Assembly: GCF_002498315.1 (NCBI RefSeq)
Contig: NZ_DAGX01000002.1
Span: 558,313 to 622,312, forward strand
Direction: 5' to 3'
DNA from: Methanofollis sp. UBA420
GTDB taxonomy: Archaea; Halobacteriota; Methanomicrobia; Methanomicrobiales; Methanofollaceae
DNA: 64,000 nucleotides
The translations under genes and the position numbers were made by a program. Positions 43,397-52,051 of the stretch are shown here, piece after piece. Every line of letters starts with the position of its first letter. Position 1 is the first letter of the stretch. Below the pieces are notes generated by a model. That model had not been told where the DNA came from. It made no database searches and saw only the letters and a list, made by a program, of their open reading frames with translations.

Positions 43397-44706
43397 GGAT
43401 ATTCCTTCACGAAATCGATGACATGGCGGATGCAGGCGTCCATATTGATGTACTCGAACTCTGCGAAACGGCCGACGAGGTCGATGCCCCGCGTCTTGCA
43501 GTAGTCCCTGACAGTCCTGACATTCTCCTGGTAGGCGAGGTCGTAGATGACGTACGCAAATTTCTGGCGGTCGACAGAGGCGGAGACGACCTGGTCGCGG
43601 GACGCGACGACGCCCATCTTCATCAGGCCCTCGACGGTGTGGTCGATGAGGGCCTCGTCGTCCATCAGGGCGGCCTCGTCGCCGTCCCTGTAGGTGATCT
43701 CGGCGAGGACCGACCCGCACCCGTCTGGGGCGTTCCCGTCGCTGTAGCCCGAGGGGAAGGAGATGCGGTTGAAGAGGCCGATCTCCTCCTGCGGGACATA
43801 GACCCAGGAGTACGGGGGGATCCCGCCCTTCAGGCCGAGGCAGATGCAGGCGACAGAGTTGTACTTCAGGGCCCGGCAGGCCTCCGCCACCGTCTCCGGC
43901 ACGCCCTCGAGACAGGGGAGGAGGGCCTGGAGGGGGATGGTGGAGATGCACCTCTCCGCCCTGACCTCCTCTGTGCCGTCGCTGATCACGAAGGCCCCGT
44001 CCTCCTCTCTCACCGACCTGACCGCGAAATCTGTCCTGATAATGTCCTCGACCGGCGCGGCGATCGCCCTGACCAGCGCCTCGATACCCCCAACCTCGGG
44101 GTACGAGAAGACGGCCTGGTGGGTGTAGCCCTCTGTCTCGATGCCGACCGCCGCCTTGATCACGTCCTCCACCGGCGGCCGGGGGATCCGCCCGTCCACC
44201 CAGTGGGTGGACATCTCCTCGGGCGGGAACTTCCAGATCTTCCGGTTGTACGGGACCATGTAGCAGTCGGCGATACCCTCGCCGAAGGTGTGGACGATCC
44301 ACTCCCTGAAGTTCCGGGGTGCGGAGAGTTCCCCCTTCTCCGCTTTGATGAGGGTCTTTACGAACTCGTTGATGCAGAGGAAGAGGTCGTCCTTCGGGAG
44401 GTCTGCAAGACCGTTCTCAAAGGGGTATTTGACGTATTTCCCCTTGTAGAAGATCTTGGTGTTCCGGTGCCTCTCTGTGCGGTTCTGGCCGAGCGCCTCT
44501 TTCATAAAAGCGAGGGCCCCGGCGTCCCGGGAGAAGATGATATGCGATCCGCCTGTGTCAAAAGTGAAGCCGTCGATGGTCTTCGACCGGCAGAGACCGC
44601 CGTATTCAGGCTCCGCTTCGAGAACGACCACATCTTCGCCTCTTTCCCGGAGCAGTCTGGCCAGAGTCACCCCGGTCAGCCCGCCGCCCAGTATCGCCGT
44701 TTTCAC
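43393..44706 (-). CDS. UDP-galactopyranose mutase/protoporphyrinogen oxidase-like FAD enzyme
   Basis: A 437-residue flavoprotein with an N-terminal FAD-binding GGGLTGVTLARLLRERG, VVVLEAEPEYGGLCRSK and FDTGGSHIIFS. The middle contains CYMVPYNRKIWKFPPEEMSTHWVDGRIPRP, the region found in UGM-like and related amine-oxidase-fold proteins, and a C-terminal FEYINMDACIRHVIDF closes the fold. It probably makes a furanose or oxidised sugar donor for the two downstream transferases, though bona fide UGM residues cannot be verified by eye. It is first in the operon. Confidence 0.85.
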   Translation of the reverse strand: MKTAILGGGLTGVTLARLLRERGEDVVVLEAEPEYGGLCRSKTIDGFTFDTGGSHIIFSRDAGALAFMKEALGQNRTERHRNTKIFYKGKYVKYPFENGLADLPKDDLFLCINEFVKTLIKAEKGELSAPRNFREWIVHTFGEGIADCYMVPYNRKIWKFPPEEMSTHWVDGRIPRPPVEDVIKAAVGIETEGYTHQAVFSYPEVGGIEALVRAIAAPVEDIIRTDFAVRSVREEDGAFVISDGTEEVRAERCISTIPLQALLPCLEGVPETVAEACRALKYNSVACICLGLKGGIPPYSWVYVPQEEIGLFNRISFPSGYSDGNAPDGCGSVLAEITYRDGDEAALMDDEALIDHTVEGLMKMGVVASRDQVVSASVDRQKFAYVIYDLAYQENVRTVRDYCKTRGIDLVGRFAEFEYINMDACIRHVIDFVKEYP

Positions 44707-44844
44707 GCCATAGAGATTCGCGGTCGGGTGATATATGATTGTTCATAGGGAAGGCGTCGATACAAAGCAGGGCATTTTCTTTCGCATTGCGCCTGTTCCT
44801 CCCGGTGCATCCGCACCTGTCTGTCAGGAAATCGGATGACACTC

Positions 44845-44877
44845 ACTATATTAATCCTGACCCACAATCTCATCAGG
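44845..44877 (+). promoter_or_regulatory. TATA promoter of pyrDK
   Basis: ACTATATTAAT (44844-44855) is centred about 27 nt before ATG 44878 and there is no ribosome-binding site, so pyrD is probably leaderless. Confidence 0.5.
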
Positions 44878-45768
44878 ATGATTACCCTCAAACCTGGCGA
44901 TGTCGAGGCGGGCGGCGTCGGCCTGAGAAACCACCTCATCCTTGCGGCCGGCGTCCTCGGGACGACCGGCGCCTCACTCTCGCGGATGCTCAGGCTCGGT
45001 GCCGGCGGCGTGGTCACGAAGTCCATCGGCCCCGCGCCCAATGCGGGCCACCACGGCCCCTGCCTGATCAGGACGGACTGCGGACTGCTCAATGCGATGG
45101 GCCTCCCGAACCCGTCGAAGAACTTTGTCGAGGAACTGGAGCCCCTCAAGGGCGAACCGGTGGTCGCGAGCATCTTCGGCGGCAACCCCGAGGAGTTCAA
45201 AGAGGTCGCCGGGTGGTTCGCCGGGCAGGCGCAGGCCTTCGAACTGAACGTGAGTTGCCCGCATGCCGAGGGGTACGGGGCGGCGATCGGGACTGACCCG
45301 GAGACTGTGCTCGAGTGCACGCGGGCGGTCGCCTCGTACGGCCTGCCGGTCTGGGTAAAACTCACCCCGAATGTCACCGACATCACGACCATCGGGAAGG
45401 CGGCAGAGCAGGGCGGGGCGAGCGCGATCGTGGCCGTCAATACGGTGCGGGCGATGCGGATCTCCACCGAACTCCGCCGGCCTGTCCTCGGCCACAAATC
45501 AGGCGGGCTTTCCGGGAAGGCGATCTTCCCCGTCGCGGTGAAGTGTGTCTGGGACCTGTACGAGGCCTGTTCCATCCCGATCATCGGGTGCGGCGGGGTC
45601 TCGACGGCCAACGACGTCGTCGAGATGATGATGGCCGGTGCGCAGGCGGTCGAGATCGGGAGCGCGGTCGTCGACGACGTGCGGGTCTTCGAGCGGATCG
45701 GGCGGGATCTGTATGCAAAGGACGGCCATGCGGCCGACGAGATCGTGGGGGCGGCGCACCATGACTGA
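44878..45768 (+). CDS. pyrD: Dihydroorotate dehydrogenase (class 1B catalytic subunit)
   Basis: The 296-residue TIM-barrel flavoenzyme starts at ATG 44878 (MITLKPGDVEAGGVGLRN); residues upstream lie in the promoter. It oxidises dihydroorotate to orotate in pyrimidine synthesis. Class 1 features: catalytic Cys127 in NVSCPHAEGYG, FMN-binding LTPNVTDI, KSGGLSGKA and IIGCGGVSTANDVVEMMMAGAQAVEIGSA. The partner PyrK gene overlaps by 8 bp and passes electrons to NAD, as in class 1B enzymes. Confidence 0.96.
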   Translation: MITLKPGDVEAGGVGLRNHLILAAGVLGTTGASLSRMLRLGAGGVVTKSIGPAPNAGHHGPCLIRTDCGLLNAMGLPNPSKNFVEELEPLKGEPVVASIFGGNPEEFKEVAGWFAGQAQAFELNVSCPHAEGYGAAIGTDPETVLECTRAVASYGLPVWVKLTPNVTDITTIGKAAEQGGASAIVAVNTVRAMRISTELRRPVLGHKSGGLSGKAIFPVAVKCVWDLYEACSIPIIGCGGVSTANDVVEMMMAGAQAVEIGSAVVDDVRVFERIGRDLYAKDGHAADEIVGAAHHD

Positions 45769-46579
45769 GATCCCCACGATGCCGGTGCCGGTGACGATCA
45801 AGGCGATCGTGCAGGAGACGCCCTCGATCAGGACCTTCTACTTCGACCCGGCCATTCCGTCCTCGCCCGGCCAGTTCGTGATGGTCTGGGTGCCGGGCAT
45901 CGACGAGATCCCGATGGCCCTCTCCTCAGGCCACTCGATCACCGTCCAGAAGGTGGGGGACGCCACCGCGGCCCTCTTCGCGATGCAGGTCGGCGACCGC
46001 CTCGGCATCCGCGGGCCGCTCGGCAACGGGTTCACCGTGAGCGGGAAGACTCTCGCGATCGGCGGCGGCGTCGGCGCCGCTCCTCTCCTCAACCTCGTCT
46101 CGGCAGGACAGGTGAGCACCTTCCTTCTCGGAGCGCGGACGAAAGACGAACTCCTCTTCGCCCCGCTGATCAGGGCGGCGTGCACCCTGCGCATCGCCAC
46201 AGACGACGGGACTGACGGACGCCACGGCTTTGTCACCGACCTGATGGACGATATCGACCTTGCCGACTACGACCATATCTGCGTCTGCGGCCCGGAGATC
46301 ATGATGGTGAAGGTGCTCGACCGTCTCCAGAAGGCGGGCATCGCGGAGCGCGGCCAGTTCTCCCTCCACCGGTACATGAAGTGCGGCATCGGCGTCTGCG
46401 GGTCCTGCGCCACCGACCCGCACGGCCTGCGGGTCTGTCGGGACGGCCCGGTCTTCACCGGGGACAGTCTCCTCGAAACCGAGTTCGGGAAATATACACG
46501 CGACGCCAGCGGCCGCAGGGTCCACTTCCCGCCGCTCCACCCCGAAGCTCCGAAAAAGCCGGAGACGAAGGAAGAATAA
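45761..46579 (+). CDS. pyrK: Dihydroorotate dehydrogenase electron-transfer subunit
   Basis: The 272-residue product starts at ATG 45761 (MTEIPTMPVPVTIKAIV), 8 bp inside pyrD. It has a ferredoxin-reductase fold: FAD-binding DPAIPSSPGQFVMVWVPG, glycine-rich IGGGVGAAPLLNLVSAG and C-terminal [2Fe-2S] ligands in KCGIGVCGSCATDPHGLRVC. A Pro-rich charged tail (HPEAPKKPETKEE) extends past the core. It relays electrons from PyrD FMN to NAD. A T-run (CACTTTTTTG, 46589-46598) follows the stop. Confidence 0.95.
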   Translation: MTEIPTMPVPVTIKAIVQETPSIRTFYFDPAIPSSPGQFVMVWVPGIDEIPMALSSGHSITVQKVGDATAALFAMQVGDRLGIRGPLGNGFTVSGKTLAIGGGVGAAPLLNLVSAGQVSTFLLGARTKDELLFAPLIRAACTLRIATDDGTDGRHGFVTDLMDDIDLADYDHICVCGPEIMMVKVLDRLQKAGIAERGQFSLHRYMKCGIGVCGSCATDPHGLRVCRDGPVFTGDSLLETEFGKYTRDASGRRVHFPPLHPEAPKKPETKEE

Positions 46580-46588
46580 TAGAGCCCC

Positions 46589-46720
46589 CACTTTTTTGCG
46601 GCCCGGCAATTGTCAGAGGACAGGCCGACGCCGGGAGTGAATGACCCGGGATAGGCCCTATTCCTTCCCGGGACGAGAGGTGCTATCCTCCAGGGGGTGA
46701 GGATCTCCCCGCGGCAAAAA
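46589..46720. terminator. Facing T-rich terminators of pyrK and mobA
   Basis: After pyrK, CACTTTTTTG (46589-46598) is a plus-strand T tract. Before the mobA stop on the minus strand, CAAAAAAAG (46712-46720) reads CTTTTTTTG. The convergent genes are thus separated by two archaeal T-rich terminators; nothing else is seen between. Confidence 0.5.
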
Positions 46721-46725
46721 AAGAT

Positions 46726-47358
46726 TCAGGTCTCAGTCCTCGACCCTGGCCTGGCACCGGTTTTCGCCTCGAACTGGGCCCTGAACTTCTCCAGGTCGTG
46801 GATATGGTTGATGTTCGTGAAAGTGAGGAGGTCAGGGTCCATTTCCCGGAAAGATTCCACATCCATATATCGTGCGTTGAGACTCCGGATCATCGCCCGC
46901 AGGGAGAGGGACTCGTGCTCCCTGAGGTAGTCCATGACCGCCGAACGGCGGTAGACGGCATGGAGGGGCTCGTACATATCCTCGTTCCAGAAGGGGATGG
47001 CAGCGTCGAAATCGTCGAGACCTTCAAAAAGGGCGTTAATCACCCCGCCGTTGATGCAGGGCATATCGCAGGCGACGACAAAGAGCGTCTCGCCGTGCGC
47101 CGCAAGGCACCCGGCATGGAGGCCGCCGATGGGGCCGAGACCCGGCCTGAGGTCGGAGATGCAGACGACATCCTCGAAGCCGGCAAAACGGGCGCACTGC
47201 TCCCTGTTCCGTGCCACGATGACGATCTCGTCGACCACCCCCCTCAGGGTCTCCAGGAGCCGTTCGATGAACGTCTTGCCGCAGAACTCGAAGAGATACT
47301 TCTCCACGCCTCCGGCCCGGCGCCCCTCGCCGCCCACCAGCACGATGCCCGTCCGCAT
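46726..47358 (-). CDS. mobA: Molybdenum cofactor guanylyltransferase
   Basis: The 210-residue nucleotidyltransferase starts with the GTP-binding loop IVLVGGEGRRAGGVEKYLFEFCG (variant of LAGGxSxRMGxDK) and contains VVACDMPCINGGVINAL, the metal/guanine site. It joins GMP to molybdopterin to form the bis-MGD-type cofactor needed by formate dehydrogenase and formylmethanofuran dehydrogenase. It follows the ketopantoate-reductase gene with 1 bp between them, a co-transcribed but functionally unrelated pair. Confidence 0.92.
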   Translation of the reverse strand: MRTGIVLVGGEGRRAGGVEKYLFEFCGKTFIERLLETLRGVVDEIVIVARNREQCARFAGFEDVVCISDLRPGLGPIGGLHAGCLAAHGETLFVVACDMPCINGGVINALFEGLDDFDAAIPFWNEDMYEPLHAVYRRSAVMDYLREHESLSLRAMIRSLNARYMDVESFREMDPDLLTFTNINHIHDLEKFRAQFEAKTGARPGSRTET

Positions 47359-47359
47359 G

Positions 47360-48274
47360 TTACCCCAGAAGTGACTCGCGGAAGTGCATCAGCTTTGTGA
47401 TACAGTCGTTGTACGGAGCGGGTATGTCGTACTTCGCTGCCCGTGCGGCGATCTCGCCGTTCATGAAGTCGATCTCGGTCAGGTGCCCGTGTTTGATGTC
47501 CTGGAGCATGGAGGCGTGGTGCTCTGCCGTGCTCGGCACCTGCACGTCATGAAGATATGCGAGGTAGTCCTCTGCCGTCGACCAGGGGACGCGGACACCT
47601 TCCCGCGCCATGACGGCAAAGGCCTCCCTGACGACGTGCTCGATGATCCCCCAGGTCATCGGGTGGAGGAGTTTCCCGTACGGGACGCCCATCAGGGCGC
47701 CGAGGGGGTTGAGGGAGGAGTTGTACAGGGTCTTCGCCCAGAGGTCGCCCCTGATATGGCTGCTCCCCTCGACAGGGATGCCTGCCTTCTCGACAAGGGC
47801 GACGAGGGCGTCGACCTTGGGGTCGGGGCCGTCGGGGAAGCGGCCGAGTTTCATCGGGCCGCCCACGACCGAGACATGGACAGAGGCGTCCCCGGCCCAC
47901 TCGAAGCCGGTGATGATCGTGCCGCCGATCACATGGTCGGTGTACTCCGCGACGATCTCCTCGTTCCCGATGCCGTTCTGGAGGCTGACAGTCTCGGTGT
48001 CCCGGATCACGTCGGCGAACGCCTCGCAGACCGACCGGGTGGCAAGCGACTTGGAGGTGATGAAGATATAGTCGTAGCGCTCGCCTTCGGGCACCGTATC
48101 CGAGGCGGAGAAATGGAATGTCCCCTCGCCCCAGAGGCCGGTCATCTGAAAACCGCGCTCTGCGATCACATCGGCATGCCGCTTTCTGCAGACGGCATGG
48201 ACATCGCAGTACCTGGAGAGCCTGGCCGCAAGGGAGAGCCCGACCGCACCGGCTCCGAGTATCAGCACTTTCAT
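47360..48274 (-). CDS. panE: Ketopantoate reductase (2-dehydropantoate 2-reductase family)
   Basis: The 304-residue product starts at ATG 48274 (MKVLILGAGAVGLSLAARL) with the NADP-binding GxGxxG. Family elements: ITSKSLATRSV, SLQNGIGNEEIVAEY, a conserved Lys in DLWAKTLYNSSLNPLGALM (catalytic Lys plus Asn) and a C-terminal helical domain with HHASMLQDIKHGHLTEIDFMNGEI. It reduces ketopantoate to pantoate for coenzyme A. It forms a minus-strand cluster with ogt (35 bp upstream) and mobA (1 bp downstream). Confidence 0.94.
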   Translation of the reverse strand: MKVLILGAGAVGLSLAARLSRYCDVHAVCRKRHADVIAERGFQMTGLWGEGTFHFSASDTVPEGERYDYIFITSKSLATRSVCEAFADVIRDTETVSLQNGIGNEEIVAEYTDHVIGGTIITGFEWAGDASVHVSVVGGPMKLGRFPDGPDPKVDALVALVEKAGIPVEGSSHIRGDLWAKTLYNSSLNPLGALMGVPYGKLLHPMTWGIIEHVVREAFAVMAREGVRVPWSTAEDYLAYLHDVQVPSTAEHHASMLQDIKHGHLTEIDFMNGEIAARAAKYDIPAPYNDCITKLMHFRESLLG

Positions 48275-48309
48275 GGAAAAATCACTCCATAGGTTTGTGC
48301 CGCAGGGGC

Positions 48310-48750
48310 TTAAGATATCCGTCTTCCCGCCTCCATGGCAAGGAGGGTCCGCTTCAGATCGAGGGAGGGGGAGAATCCGCCTATCCCGCCCTTCGCCACC
48401 ACCCGGTGGCAGGGGACGACGAGGGGTGTCGGGTTGGCCCGCATCGCATTGCCGACGACCCGCGCCGCCGTTCCCACCCGTGCGGCGACCTCCCCGTAGG
48501 TCGCCGTCTCCCCGTACGGGACCGCCTGCACCGCCCTGTAGATCCGTGCATAGACGGAGTCCCCCTCGACTGCCGCGCTCCGAAGGCCGAAGAGGGCGTC
48601 GGGGTCGCCGGCAAGGTACCGAAAAAAGGGGGCCGGCGCCGGTGCCAGGGCAGGCGACCGCCCGAACCGCACCTGGAGGACGCGGTCTCCCGACCAGACG
48701 ACATGGACATGCCAGAGCCCGAAGGGGCAACTTCCTTCCTGCACTCCCAT
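48310..48750 (-). CDS. ogt: Methylated-DNA-protein cysteine methyltransferase
   Basis: The 146-residue O6-alkylguanine repair protein contains the active-site PCHRVVAKGGIGGF, with acceptor Cys114, and the helix-turn-helix arginine-finger region YGEVAARVGTAARVVGNAMRAN. The N-terminal domain is short, as in archaeal Ogt. It transfers an alkyl group from DNA to its own cysteine. Start ATG 48750 is typical. The gap to the helicase gene (48751-48928) holds only a promoter. Confidence 0.95.
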   Translation of the reverse strand: MGVQEGSCPFGLWHVHVVWSGDRVLQVRFGRSPALAPAPAPFFRYLAGDPDALFGLRSAAVEGDSVYARIYRAVQAVPYGETATYGEVAARVGTAARVVGNAMRANPTPLVVPCHRVVAKGGIGGFSPSLDLKRTLLAMEAGRRIS

Positions 48751-48928
48751 CCTGCAGGTGGGTTCTGCGTCGTGAAAGAAAAGGGTGGTGGTGGGGGTCG
48801 GGAGAGAATGTCGTGCATTAAATCAGGGAAGATACATTGTCCATCTGAGGAGAGGGAAACATCTCACCTCTATCCCAATGGGGGGGGACCGGGGGCAAAA
48901 GTCCCCCGGCACAGAAATCCTCGGCCCT

Positions 48929-50938
48929 CTACTTCCACTTCGCCACGAGTTCCCTGAACCTGACGACGTCGCACCTCTCCATCTCCCGCTGCATCCAGGG
49001 AGGGAGGCCGGCGAAGACGCCCGAGTCCAGGAAGCGCTCCTCGGCGAGGACGAGGACGCCGGTGTCCTCCGGTGTCCGCAGCACCCGGCCGAGGGCCTGG
49101 GTGGCCCTGTTGATCGCGGGGAGGGTGTACGAGATGAACTCGCCCTCGCGCCCGAACTTGTGCTTGTAGTACTCGATCACCATCTTCCTGACACTGTTGT
49201 AGGGAGCGAGTGGGAGGCCGACGACCATCGCCCCGCGGAGCATCTCGCCGCGGTAGTCGAGGCCCTCGCTCCACTTGCCGCCGCAGACGGCAAAGAGGAT
49301 ACCCGCCCGCCCTTTCTGTGGGAGGGAGACGAACTCCTGGAGGGCGGCCGTCGCCTCCCTGGACTCCTTCGGCTCGGTAAAGATCTCTTTCCCGTTGATC
49401 CGGCCGCCGCAGAGTTGCGCGTAGGTGTTCAGGATCTGGTACGAGGGGAAGTAGACCGCGAGGTTGCCGCGGGCATGGGCGAACGCCCTGATGTACTCGA
49501 CGATCCTCTCGGTGTTCTGTTTGTTCTGGCGCATCCTGTAGGCGGTGGTGACATCCCGACCGCAGGCGACGAGACGGTTCTCCTTCGGGAAACTGTTCGG
49601 GAGGGAGAGGGTCTGCACAGGGATGTCGCCGAAGTAGTACTTCCTGTAGGCGTCGAGGGGCGAGAGGGTGCCGGAGATGAGGATGCAGGCGGCATGGGCC
49701 TGCCCGATCTCCTGGAGTTTCTCGCCCGGGTCGATGTTCCGCACCTCCAGTTCCACCTTCCCCTCGGCAGAGCGGTACAGGGTGAGGAAGGTCGGGTCTG
49801 CCCCGGCCCGGAAGACCCTGTACATGAAGTCGGTGAGGCGCTCGATCGCGCTCTCCTTGTAGACCCCGGCGCTCTTGTTCTTCTCGGAGATGCGTTCGGC
49901 GATCCTGGAGAGGTCGCCGACGATCTCTTCGAGATTTTTGTACAGCGAACCCCTGACCACCGACCGATGAAAGATCCCGGGGTCGAACCAGTCCTCCCCC
50001 TTCTCCGAGCGCCTGAGAGCCTCCATGAATGTCTCGATATTGGGGAGGATCTGGCGGACGGCGTTCACGTCCTTCATCGTCCGCGAGAGGTGGGCGAGTT
50101 CGGTCATCGCCTGCCCGAGCATCTCGTCCTCCAGGACGACGCTCTGGATCCCCTCCACGACGTCGCCGCAGTTGTGGGCCTCGTCGATGAGGAGGAGGAC
50201 GTCTTTGGGCTCGACGTCGAGGGTTGCGTAGAGCTGGTCCCTGATCTCGTCGTTGAAGAGGTGGTGGAAGTTGCAGATGAGGACGTCGGCCCCCCGCGCC
50301 GCCTGCATCATCGTCTCGTACGGGCACATGCCGCTGCAGAAGGACTTCAGGTTCTCCGGGGCGATCGCCTCGCTCTTCACCCTGTCGGCCTTCTGCCTGA
50401 GAGTCACGGACGACGCCATCCGCAGTGCGCTCTCCTCGTCGCCCCGCACAAACACCTTGCTCCTGATAAAGTACGGGCAGATGAGGGGGTGCTCCGGGTC
50501 CAGGTGCCGGATCTGGTCCTGGATCATCCGATCCTCCGAGGGGACGAGCGAGCCCTTCTGCGCCCTCTCCCGCATCAGCGCCGAGGAGAAGGCCTTGACG
50601 CCCTCGCACCGCCTGTACGGATCGCCCTCCCCGCCGAGCGGGCACATCGAGCCCTTGCCGACGAGGTACGAGAATGTCAGCGACGGCTGCTTCTTCCTGA
50701 CGAGGGCGAGTTCCCTGATGAAGGTGGCGAGCTGCGAGATCGTCCGCACCGCCACGATCACCTTGCGCCCGTTGCGTTCGGCGAGGAGGGCCGAGACGAC
50801 GCTCGACTTCCCGCTCCCTGTCGGGGCGTCGATCATGGCGATCCCGCCGGACCGCGCGGTCTCCGCGGCAAATGCCAGCATCTCGCGCTGGTTGGGGCGG
50901 AAGTCCGGATACGGGAACCAGTCATCAAGCGGGTCCAT
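48929..50938 (-). CDS. Rad3/XPD-type (DinG-like) ATP-dependent DNA helicase
   Basis: A 669-residue SF2 helicase; ATG 50938 opens MDPLDDWFPYPDFRPNQREM. Walker A is APTGSGKSSV (about 38-46) and the DEAH box is LLLIDEAHNCGD. Four cysteines in the SMCPLG, RRCEG, LICPYF and GMCPYE segments form the XPD-type Fe-S domain. The C-terminal motor has LISGTLSPLDAYRKYYFG, GKWSEGLDYRGEMLRGAMVVGLPLAPYNS and QALGRVLRTPEDTGVLVLAEER. 5'-3' unwinding in repair or replication is expected. The gene is divergent from mscS. Confidence 0.94.
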   Translation of the reverse strand: MDPLDDWFPYPDFRPNQREMLAFAAETARSGGIAMIDAPTGSGKSSVVSALLAERNGRKVIVAVRTISQLATFIRELALVRKKQPSLTFSYLVGKGSMCPLGGEGDPYRRCEGVKAFSSALMRERAQKGSLVPSEDRMIQDQIRHLDPEHPLICPYFIRSKVFVRGDEESALRMASSVTLRQKADRVKSEAIAPENLKSFCSGMCPYETMMQAARGADVLICNFHHLFNDEIRDQLYATLDVEPKDVLLLIDEAHNCGDVVEGIQSVVLEDEMLGQAMTELAHLSRTMKDVNAVRQILPNIETFMEALRRSEKGEDWFDPGIFHRSVVRGSLYKNLEEIVGDLSRIAERISEKNKSAGVYKESAIERLTDFMYRVFRAGADPTFLTLYRSAEGKVELEVRNIDPGEKLQEIGQAHAACILISGTLSPLDAYRKYYFGDIPVQTLSLPNSFPKENRLVACGRDVTTAYRMRQNKQNTERIVEYIRAFAHARGNLAVYFPSYQILNTYAQLCGGRINGKEIFTEPKESREATAALQEFVSLPQKGRAGILFAVCGGKWSEGLDYRGEMLRGAMVVGLPLAPYNSVRKMVIEYYKHKFGREGEFISYTLPAINRATQALGRVLRTPEDTGVLVLAEERFLDSGVFAGLPPWMQREMERCDVVRFRELVAKWK

Positions 50939-51025
50939 TCTGTATCTCTTTGTCGGCGGGCCAGATGTAGTATTGGGTCGGTCTGACAAAGGGTTAAGAG
51001 AGGGAAGGACAAGGTCGGAGGGGGG

Positions 51026-52051
51026 ATGGGAATGGCAAAAGGGGACGTCGCCATATTTATCGCGCTCCTTCTCACCGCAGGGCTTTTCTGGGCGGCCGAC
51101 AGGCTCTACCCCGACCTGCTCCTGGAAAAGCTCGCGCTCACCGTCTTCGCCGTCGCCGTCATCCACCTCCTCCTCAGGCTCGGCGCCGAGAGGGTCCTGA
51201 CCAGGGCGGTCAGGTCAGAGATGGCACGCTACTCGGTGAGGAAGGCGGTGTCCATCATCTCCCTCGTCCTGATCCTCGCGGTGGTGATCAGGATCTGGGT
51301 CGCGGACCCCCAGACCCTCCTTCTCTCGTACGGGATCATCGCCGCCGGCCTTGCCATCGCTCTCCAGGACGTCTTCAAGGACTTTGTCGGGAGCCTGATC
51401 ATCCTTGTCGCCCGGCCCTTCGGTATCGGCGACAGGGTCGAGATAGACGGACACGCCGGGGACGTGATCGATATCGGCCTCCTGAACACCGTGCTGATGG
51501 AGATCGGCGGGTGGGTCTCGGGCGACCAGCCGAACGGCCGCATCACCTCTGTCCCGAACAGCGCCATCATCTCCGGGGCGGTGAGCAACTATACCCGGGA
51601 CTTCACCTTCCTCTGGGACGAGGTCACGGTCCCGGTCGCCTATGGGGGCGACTGGAAGGAGGCGGCAGAGACATTTCTCGCCATCGCGCGGGATGAAACG
51701 GGGGAGGCGGTCCATGCGGCCGGGCAGGAGATCGACCGGATCAGGCAGGAGTATTATCTCACCAGGCGGAGCGTCGAGCCCATGGCCTTCGTCGCCCTCA
51801 CCGACAACTGGGTCGGGGTGACGGTGCGGTACATCGCCCCGGTGATGGAGAGGCGGGCCGTGAAGGACAGGATCAGCCGCGCTATCCTCGCGGCGGCAGA
51901 GACCTCGGAGAGTTTCAGGGTCGCAAGCGCCACCCTGGAGATCGGCGGGGCCCTTGCGGTCAGGTCACAACCTATATCTACCCGGATGCCGACCGGCAGG
52001 CCGGGGGAGAGAGAGGATGGACCTGGCGACTGCCGTCCCACAGGGGAATGA
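51026..52051 (+). CDS. MscS-family mechanosensitive channel
   Basis: The product has up to three N-terminal membrane helices (VAIFIALLLTAGLFWAADRL, LALTVFAVAVIHLLLRLG, IISLVLILAVVIRIWV) and the MscS core (LLSYGIIAAGLAIALQDVFKDFVGSLIILVARPFGIGDRVEI), then a beta domain (NTVLMEIGGWVSGDQPNGRITSVPNSAIISG). The natural end of the family seems to be near GALAV; a further 29 low-similarity residues (to RPTGE) overlap the start of acsB by 35 bp. A GGAGG box precedes ATG 51026. The channel releases osmolytes under tension. Confidence 0.9.
   Translation: MGMAKGDVAIFIALLLTAGLFWAADRLYPDLLLEKLALTVFAVAVIHLLLRLGAERVLTRAVRSEMARYSVRKAVSIISLVLILAVVIRIWVADPQTLLLSYGIIAAGLAIALQDVFKDFVGSLIILVARPFGIGDRVEIDGHAGDVIDIGLLNTVLMEIGGWVSGDQPNGRITSVPNSAIISGAVSNYTRDFTFLWDEVTVPVAYGGDWKEAAETFLAIARDETGEAVHAAGQEIDRIRQEYYLTRRSVEPMAFVALTDNWVGVTVRYIAPVMERRAVKDRISRAILAAAETSESFRVASATLEIGGALAVRSQPISTRMPTGRPGEREDGPGDCRPTGE
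51971..52016 (+). promoter_or_regulatory. Candidate promoter and ribosome-binding site of the acs operon, inside mscS
   Basis: CCTATATCTA (51971-51980) is TATA-like and would start transcription near 52001. GGGGGAGAGAGAGG (52003-52016) abuts ATG 52017 as a strong purine-rich ribosome-binding site. Both lie in the unusual 3' tail of mscS. Confidence 0.45.

Noticed and set aside
42416..44302. Fusion of GT4 with a long upstream extension
   Set aside because: The extension is an out-of-frame reading of the UGM-like gene; ATG 43396 begins the conserved protein.
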